From Bacteroidales bacterium (GTDB lineage: Bacteria > Bacteroidota > Bacteroidia > Bacteroidales > P3), in the NCBI GenBank assembly GCA_024400505.1, contig JAKSMP010000018.1, forward strand, positions 1 to 39,902: a stretch of 39,902 nucleotides of DNA, in the 5' to 3' direction. The notes beneath the pieces are model-generated. The model ran no database searches, had not been told where the DNA came from, and saw nothing but the letters and a program-made list of their open reading frames with translations. Position 1 is the stretch's first letter, and each line of letters opens with the position of its first letter. Of the stretch, positions 39,800 to 39,902 are shown one piece after another. Both the position numbers and the translations under genes were made by a program.

Positions 39800-39902
39800 A
39801 TGGGAAAGAAGGAACATACAGCAATACCGGCAGAATATTTTATTGCTGCCAAAGCGATTGCTTTGATGGGTATTTCTCGTCACTCTTTTGAAAAACTTGT
39901 CA
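39800..39902 (+). CDS. 5' end of a possible helix-turn-helix protein, running off the window
   Basis: From the ATG at 39800, 34 codons are open to the edge (starting MGKKEHTAIPAEYFIAAKAI). The stretch IAAKAIALMGISRHSFEKLV resembles the first helices of MerR/excisionase-type DNA-binding domains (KEAAELLGISRRTFY in typical members). It lies about 45 nt beyond the last hairpin of the structured region, so it may be controlled by that RNA. Family assignment is tentative because most of the protein is missing. Confidence 0.45.
   Translation, partial: MGKKEHTAIPAEYFIAAKAIALMGISRHSFEKLV

Overview
The window is chromosomal DNA from a member of the Bacteroidota, most likely the order Bacteroidales. 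Three things point there. The order mraZ-rsmH-ftsL-ftsI-murE-mraY-(murD)-ftsW-murG-murC-ftsQ-ftsA-ftsZ is typical of the group. Many genes are preceded by the Bacteroidota -7 promoter element TAnnTTTG (usually TATCTTTGC). Accessory families such as BspA-like leucine-rich repeats, WG repeats, TonB C-terminal domains and an IS30-family remnant are common there. I cannot name a genus.

Layout. Positions 1-1208 are gene-poor and rich in repeats: two short arrays with a 22-23 bp period, inverted repeats, and a small hairpin-rich repeat. From 1209 to 6188 lie a surface LRR protein with a coupled partner gene, a divergent and apparently frameshifted membrane Ser/Thr kinase, a UPF0324 (YeiH-like) transporter and a truncated IS30 transposase. 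From 6215 to 13706 lie a WG-repeat/TonB-C protein, two tRNA-Leu genes with terminators and a duplicated tRNA 3' end, and a 1513-residue exported protein of unknown function. From 13872 to 19175 lie an N5-(carboxyethyl)ornithine synthase-like dehydrogenase, a metallophosphoesterase, rsmE coupled to a DUF4159 gene, two more 22-23 bp arrays, and a WG-repeat lipoprotein. From 19208 to 22575 (minus) lie an ECF sigma factor with a membrane partner, mnmA and an EamA transporter. From 22648 to 37731 (minus) lies the complete division and cell-wall (dcw) cluster. From 37732 to the end the sequence is again gene-poor, with a possible G-quadruplex, an 11-bp tandem array, GTGTCA repeats, a second copy of the hairpin-rich repeat, and a strongly structured transcribed region ahead of a partial HTH-like ORF.

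How the genes work together. MurE, MurC, MraY and MurG build and move the peptidoglycan precursor; FtsW and FtsI polymerise and cross-link septal wall; FtsQ and FtsL form the periplasmic division core; FtsA and FtsZ form the cytoplasmic ring; MraZ and RsmH are the usual first genes. The striking exception is murD. Its slot holds only a 179-codon ORF matching the C-terminal domain of MurD, with several substrate-binding residues replaced, so D-Glu ligase activity must come from elsewhere.

The points I find most worth a second look are the orphan MurD C-terminal domain; the pseudoknot plus multi-branch RNA at 39.3-39.76 kb; the hairpin-rich repeat present at both ends of the window with compensatory changes; and a set of unrelated-looking intergenic arrays that share a 22-23 bp (or 11 bp) period. 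All calls come from reading the sequence; no database search was possible.
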